Part shown: positions 15,008 through 24,884 of the stretch, piece by piece
Position numbering within the stretch: the stretch's first letter is position 1
How the letters are laid out: each line of letters begins with the position of its first letter
Position numbers and translations under genes: made by a program
Assembly (NCBI GenBank): GCA_902785075.1
Contig: CACZXN010000018.1
Span: forward strand, 1 to 38,024
Direction: 5' to 3'
Origin: an uncultured Bacteroidales bacterium
GTDB lineage: Bacteria > Bacteroidota > Bacteroidia > Bacteroidales > Bacteroidaceae
DNA: 38,024 nucleotides
Notes under the pieces: generated by a model
Seen by the model: only the letters and a program-made list of their open reading frames with translations
What the model was told of the DNA's origin: nothing
Database searches by the model: none

Positions 15008-16977
15008 CGAACCACCAATTGATCCTCTATCATCCGCTCCATATAGGACTGGATGATTGCTTTGAGTTCACGTTCCATCTGATGTTCAACTTCACCCGTT
15101 TTCCCTAACAGGTTGTTCTTCATGTACCAATCGTCTTTATAGTTATAGACAGCCTTGAGGGTTCCACTTTCAGTGAATAAGATGACATAGTCTCCCTTTG
15201 CATAAAAGTATACCCCATTGTTGTTACCAACAAGCCACATCTGTTCTGTCGGGGTATTAAAAAGATCTATACCGAACGCTACATACGGACGATTATAACC
15301 CAAATAATTTAGGATCGTAGGCATGATGTCGATATGTTGTGCAATACCTTTTCGTCGCTCAGGTTGCAATTGACCAGAAGGGTCGAAAAAGATTAGCGGC
15401 ACACTTACAAGCCCCATTTCTGTCTGATACTCTTGACGCGAACTGAGATTGGTATGATCGGCAGTAAGCACAAAGAGCGTATTCTCGTACCATGGTTGTT
15501 GGCTGGCAGTCTCAAAAAAGAGTTGTAACGAATGATCTGTATAACGGATGCACTTATGCATAATATTATCATCGCCAGGTTCATCCTTGTAGATGTCACG
15601 ATAGCGTTCAGGTACCACGTATGGATGATGTGAACTAGCGGTAAACACGGTTGTGAAGAATGGCTGTTGCATCTCGCTCATCTTCAAAGCATAGAATTGC
15701 AGAAACTCCTCGTCCCAAATGGCCCACATACCATCGAAGTCTTCGTCACCTTTGAAGCGGGCATCTTGATTGTACTCAGTACGTCCGAAATAGTCTGTAT
15801 AGCCTGTCGCATGGGCAAATGCTTCAAAACCCATCGATCCGTTTTCTGCTCCATGAAAGAAAGCTGAGTAATAACCCAACTTACCTAATTCTTCTGCCAA
15901 TCCACTCACATCATTGAGGGAAGCAGGCGTCAAAAAGAATGGCTCGATAAAACGGGGTATACTGGATAGAATGGATGGCATACCGTCAACACTCTTGCGA
16001 CCATTCCCAAATGTAAACTCGTATGTTACAGAACGGTCTATGAGTGAATCAACAAAAGGTGTATAGCCCTGATAGTGACCACCATCGAGCTGGGTATTGT
16101 AGGCTCCAATATATTCACGTCCAAAACTCTCAAGTATCAAAACGACTACATTCTTCTGTCGCTGAACAAGAGTGTCGGATGGTGTGTGAATAGGAGTATA
16201 GATGGTGTTCAGTTCTTCACGTGTGAAATAGTTTGGGTCAGCAAAAACAGCCTTGTTAATCGTACGAATCAAGGAGAAAGGAGTGTTAAGAATCAGCGCT
16301 GCCTCTGCCGGACGATTGATGTACTGATTGGCATTACTGATGGTAATAGGCCGAGTAGCTGTTGTGGCACCTCCTCGCATACCACAAATCGTAATAGGAA
16401 TATAGAGAGCAAAGCATATTAACTGTACAGCATAATAGCGAACATACGATTTCCAACCACTAAGATGGAGACGGCCATGAGGTTTCACATAGAGGAAAAA
16501 AATGCCAACAATAAGCAAAACCCCTAACAATACAAGATACCAATGATGGAGCAACTCAACGCCAAACACTCCTGCTAAATTGGATTCGTGACTAAACTCA
16601 CTGAAAACGGAAGTTGTAGTTCGTCTCCCTGTGTATTGAAAATAGACTGCATCCGAAAGGTTAGCAATGATGCAGATTGCATTCATCACAATATATATCC
16701 ACTTTGCTACCGATTGCCAGAGATTGGTCTCCTTGAAATGTAAAGGCAATAACATCAAGACAGCATATAGTGCATTCGTATAAAGAATAGCAGAAGTATC
16801 GAACAGCCAACAGCCCTTAAAGGCATCCCAGAACGACAGGGAATCAAAGCCTGCAGACAATACAGACCAATTCTCAAACAAATATGCAAGACGACAAATA
16901 CCATAAACGGCATACATCATTGCCATATTACATACAAACGCAAGTGGTGAAGAAATATATGACGATTTGACTTTCAT
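15004..16977 (-). CDS. LtaS-like membrane sulfatase/phosphoglycerol transferase
   Basis: 657 residues. About five membrane helices (10-200) precede an alkaline phosphatase-superfamily sulfatase domain. The metal-binding start VVVLILESFGREYIGAYN is near 275. The nucleophile segment NGRKSVDGMPSILSSIP (Ser, near 325) and the late metal site LTADHTNL follow. Relatives transfer phosphoglycerol or phosphoethanolamine to glycolipids at the outer face of the inner membrane. It is last in a three-gene operon, 8 bp after the phosphoesterase gene and downstream of a glycosyltransferase, consistent with envelope glycolipid modification. The donor and acceptor are unknown. Confidence 0.85.
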   Translation of the reverse strand: MKVKSSYISSPLAFVCNMAMMYAVYGICRLAYLFENWSVLSAGFDSLSFWDAFKGCWLFDTSAILYTNALYAVLMLLPLHFKETNLWQSVAKWIYIVMNAICIIANLSDAVYFQYTGRRTTTSVFSEFSHESNLAGVFGVELLHHWYLVLLGVLLIVGIFFLYVKPHGRLHLSGWKSYVRYYAVQLICFALYIPITICGMRGGATTATRPITISNANQYINRPAEAALILNTPFSLIRTINKAVFADPNYFTREELNTIYTPIHTPSDTLVQRQKNVVVLILESFGREYIGAYNTQLDGGHYQGYTPFVDSLIDRSVTYEFTFGNGRKSVDGMPSILSSIPRFIEPFFLTPASLNDVSGLAEELGKLGYYSAFFHGAENGSMGFEAFAHATGYTDYFGRTEYNQDARFKGDEDFDGMWAIWDEEFLQFYALKMSEMQQPFFTTVFTASSHHPYVVPERYRDIYKDEPGDDNIMHKCIRYTDHSLQLFFETASQQPWYENTLFVLTADHTNLSSRQEYQTEMGLVSVPLIFFDPSGQLQPERRKGIAQHIDIMPTILNYLGYNRPYVAFGIDLFNTPTEQMWLVGNNNGVYFYAKGDYVILFTESGTLKAVYNYKDDWYMKNNLLGKTGEVEHQMERELKAIIQSYMERMIEDQLVVR

Positions 16978-16985
16978 TTGATTAT

Positions 16986-18326
16986 TTATTTGATTCCTTT
17001 TCGTTCCTTGTATTCTTGTATCCGCTCTGCAAATTGCCGGTCTTTTCGACTATTCGGGTCAGGACAGAAGGTGATAACCTCAGGGATGTTGGTTCCATCA
17101 TCCTTGACTTCAACACTATTTCCTTTTTTTATGATTCGCAGGGAATCATATAACTCCCCAGAAACGGCATCATAAGCTGATACAAACATTGTATCAAGAT
17201 GAGTACATACTTTCTGATAGTAACGGCTTCCTGAACCAAATTTATCGAACTGTTCATCAAATTCTATACGATAACTCTTGGGCGAACAATGACTCACAAT
17301 ATAGACAGGAGTGGTACCTCCGTCTGTAATCATCCTCGCATAAGCATGTTCATGACCTTGCAAAACCAAGTCAACCCCAGCATCACATACCAAATCGTTA
17401 AACAACCAGCGTTGAATTAGATTATTAGTATTCCTAACGACCGAATAAAGTGGATGGTGCAACACCACTATTTTCCATTTTGCACTGCTTGCGGCTAATC
17501 GTTCTTTCAACCATTCACGCTGCTGCCATAAATACCAAAACTCACGGTTACTATCCAGAGCAAAAAATTGAATATTACCATATCGAACAGTAAACACTTG
17601 GTTTTCTCCAACCTGAGATTCTTGATAGAAGGAGTTCACGAGGGTGAAACGCCGATCTAACTGGCAGACAACACCTTTCCAATAGTCGTGATTGCCCGTA
17701 ATGGTAAAAATAGGCATCACTTGAGCAATAGAATCAAGGGATTGGAACATCTCTTTCCAATAACAATCGAGCGGTCGTTCGATTAAATCGCCTCCGCATA
17801 CTAGAAATGCAGCTTCAGGATGCTGATAAAAGGCCTTTTTTAACAACTGATTAGCTATACCGGCAATGGTGTCTTGGATATCGCCTACATAAAGAAACGC
17901 TGAAGAATCTGGTGATGTAGTAACGGAAAATTCAAACCAATCGGAGTATCGGTCATCAGTACATACTCTGTAACAATAATGGTGACCAGACCTCAAGCCT
18001 TTTAAACGAGCTACGTAATAGGCGCTTTTTCCGCCTGGCGACTCGTATATCTCACCTTTTGCTGTAACCGATTGCACAATCGGTTCTTGCATATCGCGAA
18101 ACTCAAGATGTGATGCCAATAAAACGGTGTCACATTGCCAACTTACTTGGCGATTTTCACCGATGGAATCGGCAAAAGTTAGCAAAATTCTCGATGGGGC
18201 CATCGATGGAATATATTTTTCTTCTGTGGGATTACCAAACCAAACAGTCCATCGACTCCATATCCATGCTGCACAACTTACCGACAACACGCCAACAACA
18301 ATCCATATAATCGTCTTTCTTTTCAT
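16986..18326 (-). CDS. Membrane-anchored purple acid phosphatase-like phosphoesterase
   Basis: 446 residues from ATG 18326, which overlaps the stop of the upstream gene as ATGA; an ATG at 18359 would give a longer overlap and displace the signal anchor. The N-terminal segment KTIIWIVVGVLSVSCAAWIW is a signal or anchor; a fibronectin-like purple acid phosphatase N-domain follows (about 40-130). The calcineurin-like core has GDIQD, GGDLIE, TGNHDYW, LHHPLYS and GHEHAYAR, the full set of di-metal ligands. It probably removes a phosphate from an envelope or periplasmic substrate. Its place between a glycosyltransferase and a phosphoglycerol transferase-like enzyme suggests glycolipid work. Confidence 0.87.
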   Translation of the reverse strand: MKRKTIIWIVVGVLSVSCAAWIWSRWTVWFGNPTEEKYIPSMAPSRILLTFADSIGENRQVSWQCDTVLLASHLEFRDMQEPIVQSVTAKGEIYESPGGKSAYYVARLKGLRSGHHYCYRVCTDDRYSDWFEFSVTTSPDSSAFLYVGDIQDTIAGIANQLLKKAFYQHPEAAFLVCGGDLIERPLDCYWKEMFQSLDSIAQVMPIFTITGNHDYWKGVVCQLDRRFTLVNSFYQESQVGENQVFTVRYGNIQFFALDSNREFWYLWQQREWLKERLAASSAKWKIVVLHHPLYSVVRNTNNLIQRWLFNDLVCDAGVDLVLQGHEHAYARMITDGGTTPVYIVSHCSPKSYRIEFDEQFDKFGSGSRYYQKVCTHLDTMFVSAYDAVSGELYDSLRIIKKGNSVEVKDDGTNIPEVITFCPDPNSRKDRQFAERIQEYKERKGIK

Positions 18327-19375
18327 AATTTCTTCATGAATTCCTGTAATCTGTTCCACACATACTCTTGAGTGACTAATCCATATTTTTCCTCTCGAGT
18401 CAACTGACGATAGTTTTGCTCTGAAAGATGATGATCAGCCAACGTATCAATAGGCGAAATCCCTTCTGCCAACACGTGAGTTTGCGGTATCCAGACTTTC
18501 TTGCTGTTCTCTGGTGCACATATCGCTAAAGATGGACATCCAGCCGCTTGTGCTATATGACGTGCACCACCCTCATTTCCAAAGAAAAGAGTCATCAACC
18601 CTGACATTGCAACAAGTTCTCTTGAAGAGTGGGCCTGAACGTCAATGAACACCTGCTGTGGTTTTCCCAATTTAGAATAGATACGACGTGCATTCTCCTC
18701 TTCCTTCCCTGGAGCATAGTTAAAGATGATTTGGTATTCAGGATATTGAATTAGGAAACGATTCAGCACCCAAACCATTCTGTCTTCCATCCATATTTTA
18801 GAGGGTAATTTAGCCGTCACATTCGCCAACATCACAGGACGACTAAGGTCAATCCCTTGAGATGTGAGATAGGTACTAAAGACTTGCTTTTCCTCTTCTG
18901 TAATCTGTAGGGTGAAGTTGATAACTTGCTCAATGGGGCGCAAGGACTGTAGTGGAAGAGCATAGCGTGTGTCATATTCCACCATAGAATATCGATTGGC
19001 ACATGGTTCGAGGGTATGATTAAAAGCAATTTTGGTATAACCCTTATCCATACCTATTCTATATTTAGAAGAGGGCGATAAAAGGGCAAAAAGCATTGTG
19101 TTGAACGTGCTTCGCAAATCGATAATCACATCGTAATGGGTTTCGTGAACGATACGCCAAATCTTCCGGACATAGGTTAATGCATGATGACGTTCATTGT
19201 CCGTGAAAGTAATCAACCTGTCAATAGAAGGATGTCCATTAAACAGGGGCGCAATCCGTTCATTTAGTACAAAATGAATTTGAGCCTCTGGGAAATTATG
19301 TCTAAGCGTGTTGAGTAGTGCTGTTGCTAAAATCGCATCACCCATCTGCCGAAACCTGATTACGAGTATATTCAT
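18323..19375 (-). CDS. Glycosyltransferase family 9 (heptosyltransferase-like)
   Basis: 350 residues from ATG 19375. The start is set by MNILVIRFRQMGDAILATAL, the family's N-terminal motif (R..GD...), and by a -7 element at 19415-19422 that puts transcription about 35 nt upstream. The longer frame from 19447 would begin upstream of that promoter. The C-terminal half has FFGNEGGARHIAQAAGCPS, the nucleotide-sugar binding signature of GT9. Members add heptose or related sugars to the LPS core on the cytoplasmic side. First gene of the minus-strand operon; divergent from another glycosyltransferase. Confidence 0.9.
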   Translation of the reverse strand: MNILVIRFRQMGDAILATALLNTLRHNFPEAQIHFVLNERIAPLFNGHPSIDRLITFTDNERHHALTYVRKIWRIVHETHYDVIIDLRSTFNTMLFALLSPSSKYRIGMDKGYTKIAFNHTLEPCANRYSMVEYDTRYALPLQSLRPIEQVINFTLQITEEEKQVFSTYLTSQGIDLSRPVMLANVTAKLPSKIWMEDRMVWVLNRFLIQYPEYQIIFNYAPGKEEENARRIYSKLGKPQQVFIDVQAHSSRELVAMSGLMTLFFGNEGGARHIAQAAGCPSLAICAPENSKKVWIPQTHVLAEGISPIDTLADHHLSEQNYRQLTREEKYGLVTQEYVWNRLQEFMKKL

Positions 19376-19414
19376 TGTCAGCGCTTTGAAAGAGTTAAAA
19401 GCAAAACATGGGTT

Positions 19415-19422
19415 CAAAATTA
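19415..19422 (-). promoter_or_regulatory. Bacteroidota -7 promoter element (GT9 operon)
   Basis: On the minus strand this reads TAATTTTG, matching TAnnTTTG. The predicted start near 19410 gives a leader of about 35 nt to ATG 19375. Confidence 0.55.
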
Positions 19423-19507
19423 CTGCTTTTTTCTTGGATAACAGCATTTTTATATGCTTTTTTGTGTTTTAAAGGCCAAAAAACATTGCCATACCTCAAA
19501 AAATGCA

Positions 19508-19515
19508 TACCTTTG
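19508..19515 (+). promoter_or_regulatory. Candidate -7 element immediately before the GT4-type gene
   Basis: TACCTTTG matches TAnnTTTG but ends only 4 bp before the ATG at 19520, so transcription would begin at or very near the start codon (leaderless) if it is used. Confidence 0.4.
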
Positions 19516-19519
19516 TGAT

Positions 19520-20581
19520 ATGGGAAAGAAAACTGTATTGCTCGACATTTGTGAAATTGGCAATCCAACCAGCGGTTTCGGACAGATTGCGAAGAACTAC
19601 TATCGCCTCTATCAATCGATAGAGGACAAGGATCTATCGTTTCATTTCCTGCTACCCGAAGGATTTAAGGTTGAGAGCGATGCAAAGGTTCAAATGACCA
19701 ACATCCGTAACAAGTATCATAAGCATTTCAGCAAAGGGCTGCCTGAAGTTGATCTGTGGCACTCCACCAATCAGCAACAAATCAAACGCAAACGAGGAAA
19801 ATGCAAGAAGTTTGTCCTCACAATTCACGACCTAAATTTCTTAACAGAGAAAAACTGGATTCGCCAGCTGAAGCACAGATTCTTTCTTCAACGAGCAATT
19901 AATCAGGCTGATGCTGTAACCTGCATCTCACAGTTTGTTGCACATCAGGTAGAGAAGTTATTCAACATGAGAGGAAAGCCTGTAAGAGTTATCTATAATG
20001 GTGTGGAAGATATCTCAGAACAACCAGAGGAGAAACCCTCATTCGCAAAGGGACGTCCTTTTTTCTTTGCTATCGGACAGATTCGAGCCAAGAAGAACTT
20101 CCATCTGTTGGTAGATATGATGCGCCAGTTCCCAGATTACGACCTCTACGTATGTGGTGATGACCATTTCGACTATGCCCAAACCGTACGTGAACATATC
20201 AATCAACTACCAACTCACAACGCTTATTTGTGCGGAAAGATTCAAGCGGAGGAGAAGGTTTGGCTCTATCGTCATTGTGAAGCATTCCTCTTTGCAAGTC
20301 AAGGAGAAGGATTCGGCTTGCCTGCCATCGAAGCGATGCAATTTGGCAAACCTGTCTTCATTGCTAACGCTACTTGTCTGCCAGAAATCTGTGGCGACTG
20401 TGCTTATGTCTGGCCCTCGTTAAATCCCGATGAAATGGGCGATTTTGTAAAATCTACCTTGCGTTGTTTTAATGATTCGCCTGAGCGAACAGAACAGATT
20501 AAAGAACATGCTAACCTATTCAGTTACGACAGACATATTCAGTCATATCTACAACTTTACAAGGAACTGCTATGCGAATAA
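19520..20581 (+). CDS. Glycosyltransferase family 4 (GT-B fold)
   Basis: 353 residues from ATG 19520 (MGKKTVLLDICEIGNPTSG, a natural GT-B N-terminus). An ATG at 19454 in frame would add 22 residues of unlikely sequence. The C-terminal donor domain has FAIGQIRAKKNFHLLVDMM and the EX7E-type motif around GEGFGLPAIEAMQFGKPV. It transfers a sugar from a nucleotide donor, probably to LPS core or another envelope glycan. Its 3' end overlaps the next gene by 10 bp, so the kinase-like protein is translationally coupled. Donor and acceptor cannot be told from sequence. Confidence 0.85.
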   Translation: MGKKTVLLDICEIGNPTSGFGQIAKNYYRLYQSIEDKDLSFHFLLPEGFKVESDAKVQMTNIRNKYHKHFSKGLPEVDLWHSTNQQQIKRKRGKCKKFVLTIHDLNFLTEKNWIRQLKHRFFLQRAINQADAVTCISQFVAHQVEKLFNMRGKPVRVIYNGVEDISEQPEEKPSFAKGRPFFFAIGQIRAKKNFHLLVDMMRQFPDYDLYVCGDDHFDYAQTVREHINQLPTHNAYLCGKIQAEEKVWLYRHCEAFLFASQGEGFGLPAIEAMQFGKPVFIANATCLPEICGDCAYVWPSLNPDEMGDFVKSTLRCFNDSPERTEQIKEHANLFSYDRHIQSYLQLYKELLCE

Positions 20582-21303
20582 ATATCACCATCAATCCAAC
20601 CTATCAGCATTTGAGCGATTTCATCGAGTCTCTTCCTTCAATCTTTGAAACTGAAGGGGAGTTGGTTTACGATGAACGCAATCAGGTAAGGTATTTTACT
20701 ATCGATGGTATGAAACTCGTCGTGAAACAGTTCAAGAAGCCGATGCTGCATCAACGAATCGATTATACCATATTTCGCCCCAGCAAAGCCAAACGTGCCT
20801 ATCTGTTTGGAATGAAACTCCTTGAGTTAGGCATTTGTACACCTACCCCAATAGCTTATATAGAGACTTACTGCAAAGGGTTGTTCTGTCAGGGGTATTT
20901 GGTAACAGATTATTGTGGTGACCCCGATGCACGTATCTTACGTGAAGAGCCGGATGGACATAATGAACTATTTGAAGCACTCGCTATGTATTTGGTGGAT
21001 TGCCACGAAAAAGGATTCATTCATGGAGATACAAATCTCTCCAACTTCCTCTATCATCGGGAAGGGAACGGTTACCATATTACAACAATAGATATCAATC
21101 GTTCGCATTTTTCGCCCAATCCATCGAAAAAAGAATGCCTTGAAAGCCTATTTCGTCTTACTCATGTGAGACCTACCTTGAAGCGTATCGTGGCACGTTA
21201 TGCTGCCCTACGAGAATGGGATGAAGAAGCAGCAGTAGATGTTGTTGTAAAGAAACTTGAAAAGTTCGAAAAGCGCAAAAAAATGCTCAAGCTACATCGT
21301 TAG
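20572..21303 (+). CDS. LPS core kinase-like protein (WaaP/Kdo kinase family)
   Basis: 243 residues. The protein-kinase-like fold is seen in GMKLVVKQF (lysine of the N-lobe), the catalytic loop [13 protein letters not shown] (HGD with a following Asn) and [11 protein letters not shown], the metal-binding Asp segment; WaaP proteins likewise have IDLHR in place of DFG. Members phosphorylate heptose or Kdo in the LPS inner core. The 10-bp overlap with the preceding glycosyltransferase supports a joint role in LPS core assembly. The 3' end overlaps the opposing rsgA by 4 bp. Confidence 0.82.
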   Translation: MRINITINPTYQHLSDFIESLPSIFETEGELVYDERNQVRYFTIDGMKLVVKQFKKPMLHQRIDYTIFRPSKAKRAYLFGMKLLELGICTPTPIAYIETYCKGLFCQGYLVTDYCGDPDARILREEPDGHNELFEALAMYLVDCHEKGFIHGDTNLSNFLYHREGNGYHITTIDINRSHFSPNPSKKECLESLFRLTHVRPTLKRIVARYAALREWDEEAAVDVVVKKLEKFEKRKKMLKLHR

Positions 21304-22244
21304 TAACCTGAGCGGTATTTCTCTTCGTTTTCATCATCCAACATGGACAGATAGGAGTTGTAGCGGCTCTCACTAATATCATGTCGTTCCACAGCTGCCC
21401 TAACAGCACATCCTGGTTCGTGGGTATGTGTACAGTTGTTGAACCTGCAATCTTTGGAAAAATGGAAAATTTCCTTGAAGTAATGCCCCACTTCCTCACG
21501 CTCCATGTTGAACGTACCGAATCCTTTGATGCCTGGCGTATCGATAATGTAGCTATGGATGCCATCCAATTCATCCAACTCATACATCTCCGAAAAGGTT
21601 GTTGTGTGTTTTCCTGTATTGTATGCATCGCTGATTTCGCAAGTCTTCAGGTTCAAATTAGGCAATAGGTAGTTGATAAAAGTAGATTTGCCCACACCGC
21701 TATTGCCTGAGAGTAGGGTAACTTTTCCCCGCAATTCTGCACGAATTTCCCCCATTCCATCGCCTGTTACCAAAGAAACAGCCAAACATTTATAGCCTAT
21801 TGTTTCGTATAAATTCACCATTCCATCGAGATACTCCTTATCAGCATCATCGTAGATGTCTATCTTGTTAAAGATAATCGTAACAGGAATGCTGTATGCT
21901 TCAGCGGTAGCAAGAAAACGATCGATAAAAGTCGTGGATGTGGTGGGATGACTGATTGTCACAAACAAGAAACACTGATCAAGATTGGCAGCCAGAATGT
22001 GCGATTGCTTCGACAGGTTGGTTGATTTCCTTATAATATAGTTTTTGCGCTCATCAATATCAGTGATGAGCGCTGAATTGTCAGGTTGTGGTATGAACTC
22101 CACACGATCACCAATTGCCACAGGGCTGGTTGAACGAATACCCTTCAGACGAAAGTTGCCTTTCACCTTACAGTCAATTATACTTCCATCGTCCGCACGA
22201 ACGGTGTACCAACTACCTGTATTCTTAATGACAAGTCCTTTCAA
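21300..22244 (-). CDS. rsgA: Ribosome small subunit-dependent GTPase RsgA
   Basis: 314 residues. A circularly permuted GTPase that releases RbfA and checks late 30S maturation. An N-terminal OB fold (about 1-70) is followed by the permuted G motifs: NKID at 126-129 (G4), GNSGVGKST at 180-188 (G1) and DTPG at 235-238 (G3). The C-terminal zinc site matches CX4CXHX5C exactly (C266, C271, H273, C279). It lies 7 bp after frr, in a translation-related run. Confidence 0.97.
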   Translation of the reverse strand: MKGLVIKNTGSWYTVRADDGSIIDCKVKGNFRLKGIRSTSPVAIGDRVEFIPQPDNSALITDIDERKNYIIRKSTNLSKQSHILAANLDQCFLFVTISHPTTSTTFIDRFLATAEAYSIPVTIIFNKIDIYDDADKEYLDGMVNLYETIGYKCLAVSLVTGDGMGEIRAELRGKVTLLSGNSGVGKSTFINYLLPNLNLKTCEISDAYNTGKHTTTFSEMYELDELDGIHSYIIDTPGIKGFGTFNMEREEVGHYFKEIFHFSKDCRFNNCTHTHEPGCAVRAAVERHDISESRYNSYLSMLDDENEEKYRSGY

Positions 22245-22251
22245 TTGTCAA

Positions 22252-22812
22252 TTAAACTGTCATGATTTCCTTATTCTTCTCCTCAAGCATACCGTCAATC
22301 TTCTTGATATACTTATCATGAAGTTTCTGGCACTGTTCCTCTGCATCTTTTTCTACATCCTCAGGCACTCCGTCCTTTATGCTCTTCTTGAGTTTCTCAA
22401 TTGCATTTCTACGTGCGTTTCTTACACTTACCTTTGCTGATTCAGCCTCCTTGGAACATTGCTTCGACAACTCCTTACGGCGCTCCTCAGTCAGTACAGG
22501 AATACCTAAACGTAGCTGCTCACCGTTGTTTTCTGGCATGATACCTACGGATGAATCGATAATTGCCTTCTCAATCACTTTCAGCATATTCTTATCCCAA
22601 GGTTTGATAATGATAGAACGTGCATCTGGAGTGGTGAGAGTTGCGACATTACTCAAAGGCATCATTGCGCCATAAGAGTCGACGCGTATTCCATCGAGGA
22701 TATGAACGTTGGCGCGTCCTGCACGAATGCGACTTAATTTCTCATCAAGATTCATGGCTGCCATTTCCATGTCTTCCTCTGCGGCATTGAGGTATTGTTT
22801 TACATCTTCCAT
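22252..22812 (-). CDS. frr: Ribosome recycling factor
   Basis: 186 residues, the standard length. With EF-G it splits the post-termination ribosome. The signature SRIRAGRANVHILDGIRVD near 27-45 and the helical C-terminus (RNARRNAIEKLKK, then DVEKDAEEQ) are typical. It is 53 bp downstream of the fumarase gene and 7 bp upstream of rsgA, so probably one transcript with rsgA. Confidence 0.97.
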   Translation of the reverse strand: MEDVKQYLNAAEEDMEMAAMNLDEKLSRIRAGRANVHILDGIRVDSYGAMMPLSNVATLTTPDARSIIIKPWDKNMLKVIEKAIIDSSVGIMPENNGEQLRLGIPVLTEERRKELSKQCSKEAESAKVSVRNARRNAIEKLKKSIKDGVPEDVEKDAEEQCQKLHDKYIKKIDGMLEEKNKEIMTV

Positions 22813-22865
22813 ATAATTTGTAATTAATAGTTCGTTTTCATCTATTATATCTCAGGGAATAGGAT

Positions 22866-24518
22866 TTACATAATTGTGCATCCCTCGCAAGGTTTCAACT
22901 GCTTGAAGAAGTCGTTGCCCTTATCATCAACGAGGATGAATGCAGGGAAGTCTTCCACTTGGATTTTCCAAATGGCTTCCATTCCCAACTCAGGATATTC
23001 TACACACTCAATACTCTTGATGCTGCTTTGAGAGAGAACGGCTGCCACACCTCCAATGGTTCCCAGATAGAATCCTCCATGCTTCTTGCAGGCATCTGTC
23101 ACTTGCTGGGTACGGTTTCCTTTGGCAATCATCACCAAACTTGCGCCGTTTGCCTGGAACTCATCTACGTATGGGTCCATACGATTGGCTGTGGTTGGTC
23201 CCATCGAGCCACATGGATAGCCTTCTGGAGTCTTTGCAGGACCTGCGTAGAGCACAGGATAGTCCTTGAAATACTGAGGCATGCCTTCGCCGGCATCCAG
23301 ACGAGCCTTTAGTTTTGCATGAGCGATATCACGAGCCACGATGATTGTTCCCTTGAGATTCACACGGGTTGAAACAGGATATTTGGTCAATTCGGCACGA
23401 ACGGCATCGATACCCTTATCCAGGTCGATTTCTATGCCTTTCGTTCCTTCGCCAGGTCTGCGATACTCTTCTGGAATCAGTTCGCTTGGGTTATCGTCCA
23501 TTTTCTCCAACCAGATACCGTCCTTATTGATCTTCGCCTTGATATTACGATCGGCACTACAGCTTACACCCATACCTATTGGACAAGATGCTCCATGGCG
23601 AGGCAAACGAATTACACGAATGTCATGAGCAAGATACTTACCTCCAAACTGTGCACCCAATCCAATCTTGAATGCTTCTTTCAGCAGTTTCTGTTCCAAA
23701 TCAATATCACGGAAAGCACGTCCTGTCTCATCGCCAGTGGTAGGCAGGTTGTCATAATACTTGATGCTTGCAAGTTTCACCGTCAGCAGGTTCTTCTCTG
23801 CTGATGTTCCTCCTATCACAAATGCGATGTGGTATGGTGGGCATGCTGCGGTTCCCAGATGCTTCATCTCCTCAACCAGGAATGGGAGCAATGTGCCTTC
23901 GTTCTGAATCGTAGCTTTCGTCATAGGATAGAAGTAGGTCTTATTGGCAGAACCACCACCTTTTGCAACCATCACAAAACGATACTCAGCACCCTCAACG
24001 GCTTCTATGTCGATTTGAGCAGGAAGGTTACACTTTGTGTTCACCTCGTTGTACATATCGAGCGGAGCATTCTGTGAATAGCGGAGGTTATCCTGCGTAT
24101 AAGTGTTGAATACTCCAAGGCTCAGCGCTTCTTCGTCCTCGAAACCTGTCCACACCTGCTGGCCCTTTTCTCCGTGGATGATGGCAGTACCTGTATCCTG
24201 ACAGAATGGAAGTACACCTTTGCAAGCCGTTTCTGCATTGCGCAAGAACTGCAAAGCAACATATTTATCGTTCTCCGAAGCCTCGGGATCCTTCAATATT
24301 TTAGCTACTTGAAGGTTGTGCTCACGACGCAACATGAATTCAACATCATGGAATGCCTGTTGAGCCAACAAAGTAAGGGCTTCTTTCGATACCTTCACAA
24401 TTTCATGTCCTTCAAACTCACTTACACTCACCCCTTCTTTCGTTAATAAACGATACTCTGTGTCATCCTTGCCTACCTGAAACATAGGAGCATACTTAAA
24501 ATCTGGAATAGTTGCCAT
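22866..24518 (-). CDS. fumA: Class I (Fe-S) fumarate hydratase
   Basis: 550 residues, with alpha and beta parts fused as in FumA/FumB-type enzymes. It interconverts fumarate and malate, in anaerobic Bacteroidales mainly in the branch from oxaloacetate to succinate. Cluster ligands fit C106 (FCQDTG), C226 (AACPPYH) and C320 (GVSCSADRN), with the 120 and 94 residue spacing expected of the family. The C-terminal part holds [20 protein letters not shown] and [15 protein letters not shown] -7 element (24547-24554) lies 29 bp upstream. The 4Fe-4S cluster makes it oxygen-sensitive. Confidence 0.95.
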   Translation of the reverse strand: MATIPDFKYAPMFQVGKDDTEYRLLTKEGVSVSEFEGHEIVKVSKEALTLLAQQAFHDVEFMLRREHNLQVAKILKDPEASENDKYVALQFLRNAETACKGVLPFCQDTGTAIIHGEKGQQVWTGFEDEEALSLGVFNTYTQDNLRYSQNAPLDMYNEVNTKCNLPAQIDIEAVEGAEYRFVMVAKGGGSANKTYFYPMTKATIQNEGTLLPFLVEEMKHLGTAACPPYHIAFVIGGTSAEKNLLTVKLASIKYYDNLPTTGDETGRAFRDIDLEQKLLKEAFKIGLGAQFGGKYLAHDIRVIRLPRHGASCPIGMGVSCSADRNIKAKINKDGIWLEKMDDNPSELIPEEYRRPGEGTKGIEIDLDKGIDAVRAELTKYPVSTRVNLKGTIIVARDIAHAKLKARLDAGEGMPQYFKDYPVLYAGPAKTPEGYPCGSMGPTTANRMDPYVDEFQANGASLVMIAKGNRTQQVTDACKKHGGFYLGTIGGVAAVLSQSSIKSIECVEYPELGMEAIWKIQVEDFPAFILVDDKGNDFFKQLKPCEGCTIM

Positions 24519-24546
24519 ATATTACTCTTTTTATAAATTTCAACCA

Positions 24547-24554
24547 CAAAAGTA
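24547..24554 (-). promoter_or_regulatory. Bacteroidota -7 promoter element (fumarase)
   Basis: On the minus strand TACTTTTG, a TAnnTTTG match, 29 bp upstream of the fumarase ATG (24518). Confidence 0.65.
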
Positions 24555-24758
24555 CGATAAATCGCGGAAAGTGCCAAATAATCAAGCAGAAAAGTATGGA
24601 TTTCTCATGAAGATTGTAGAAAAACAGGGTAATAAATAACTTTCCTTTCGCTGTCTGCAAGAGGAAAGTACCTAATAAAGATGAGGCAATGAGATAGAAG
24701 TTGACACTTATGAATCTTCTCTATCTTTCTTGCTGTTCATAGGGTTCGAAATATTGTT

Positions 24759-24856
24759 CCCCCTAAGGGGAATTTTTGCAGCCCCTAGGGGTAACAAATT
24801 TTTCCCCTAAGGGTAATTGCTATTTCGTGACTGAAAATAGAGATAACCCATAGGGG
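24759..24856. repeat. 22-bp phased palindrome array G
   Basis: CCCCTAAGGGG (24760), CCCCTAGGGG (24782) and CCCCTAAGGG (24804) start exactly 22 bp apart. A fourth weaker palindrome, ACCCATAGGGG, starts at 24846, 42 bp on. AT-rich tracts (AATTTTT, AAATTTTT) fill the turn between palindromes. It begins 29 bp after the porN stop, in the gap that also carries the fumarase promoter. It could act as a transcription block between operons or as a protein-binding array. Confidence 0.75.
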
Positions 24857-24884
24857 AAAATTTAGTCTTTAAGAGCGATTCTTA

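Larger units (their letters stand above)
24519..24884. other. porN-fumarase gap: promoter, hairpin, phased palindromes
   Basis: Reading from the fumarase start, this 366-bp gap holds the -7 element (24547-24554), a perfect 8-bp inverted repeat ACTTTCCT/AGGAAAGT (24639-24646 and 24662-24669) and the 22-bp phased palindrome array (24759-24856). GGAAAGTnCCnAATAA occurs twice (24566 and 24663). No small ORF or RNA gene is evident. Confidence 0.6.

Noticed and set aside
24639-24669. Inverted repeat ACTTTCCT/AGGAAAGT as a terminator
   Set aside because: The stem is only 8 bp with a 15-nt loop and no T tract on either strand; kept only as a note in the gap description.
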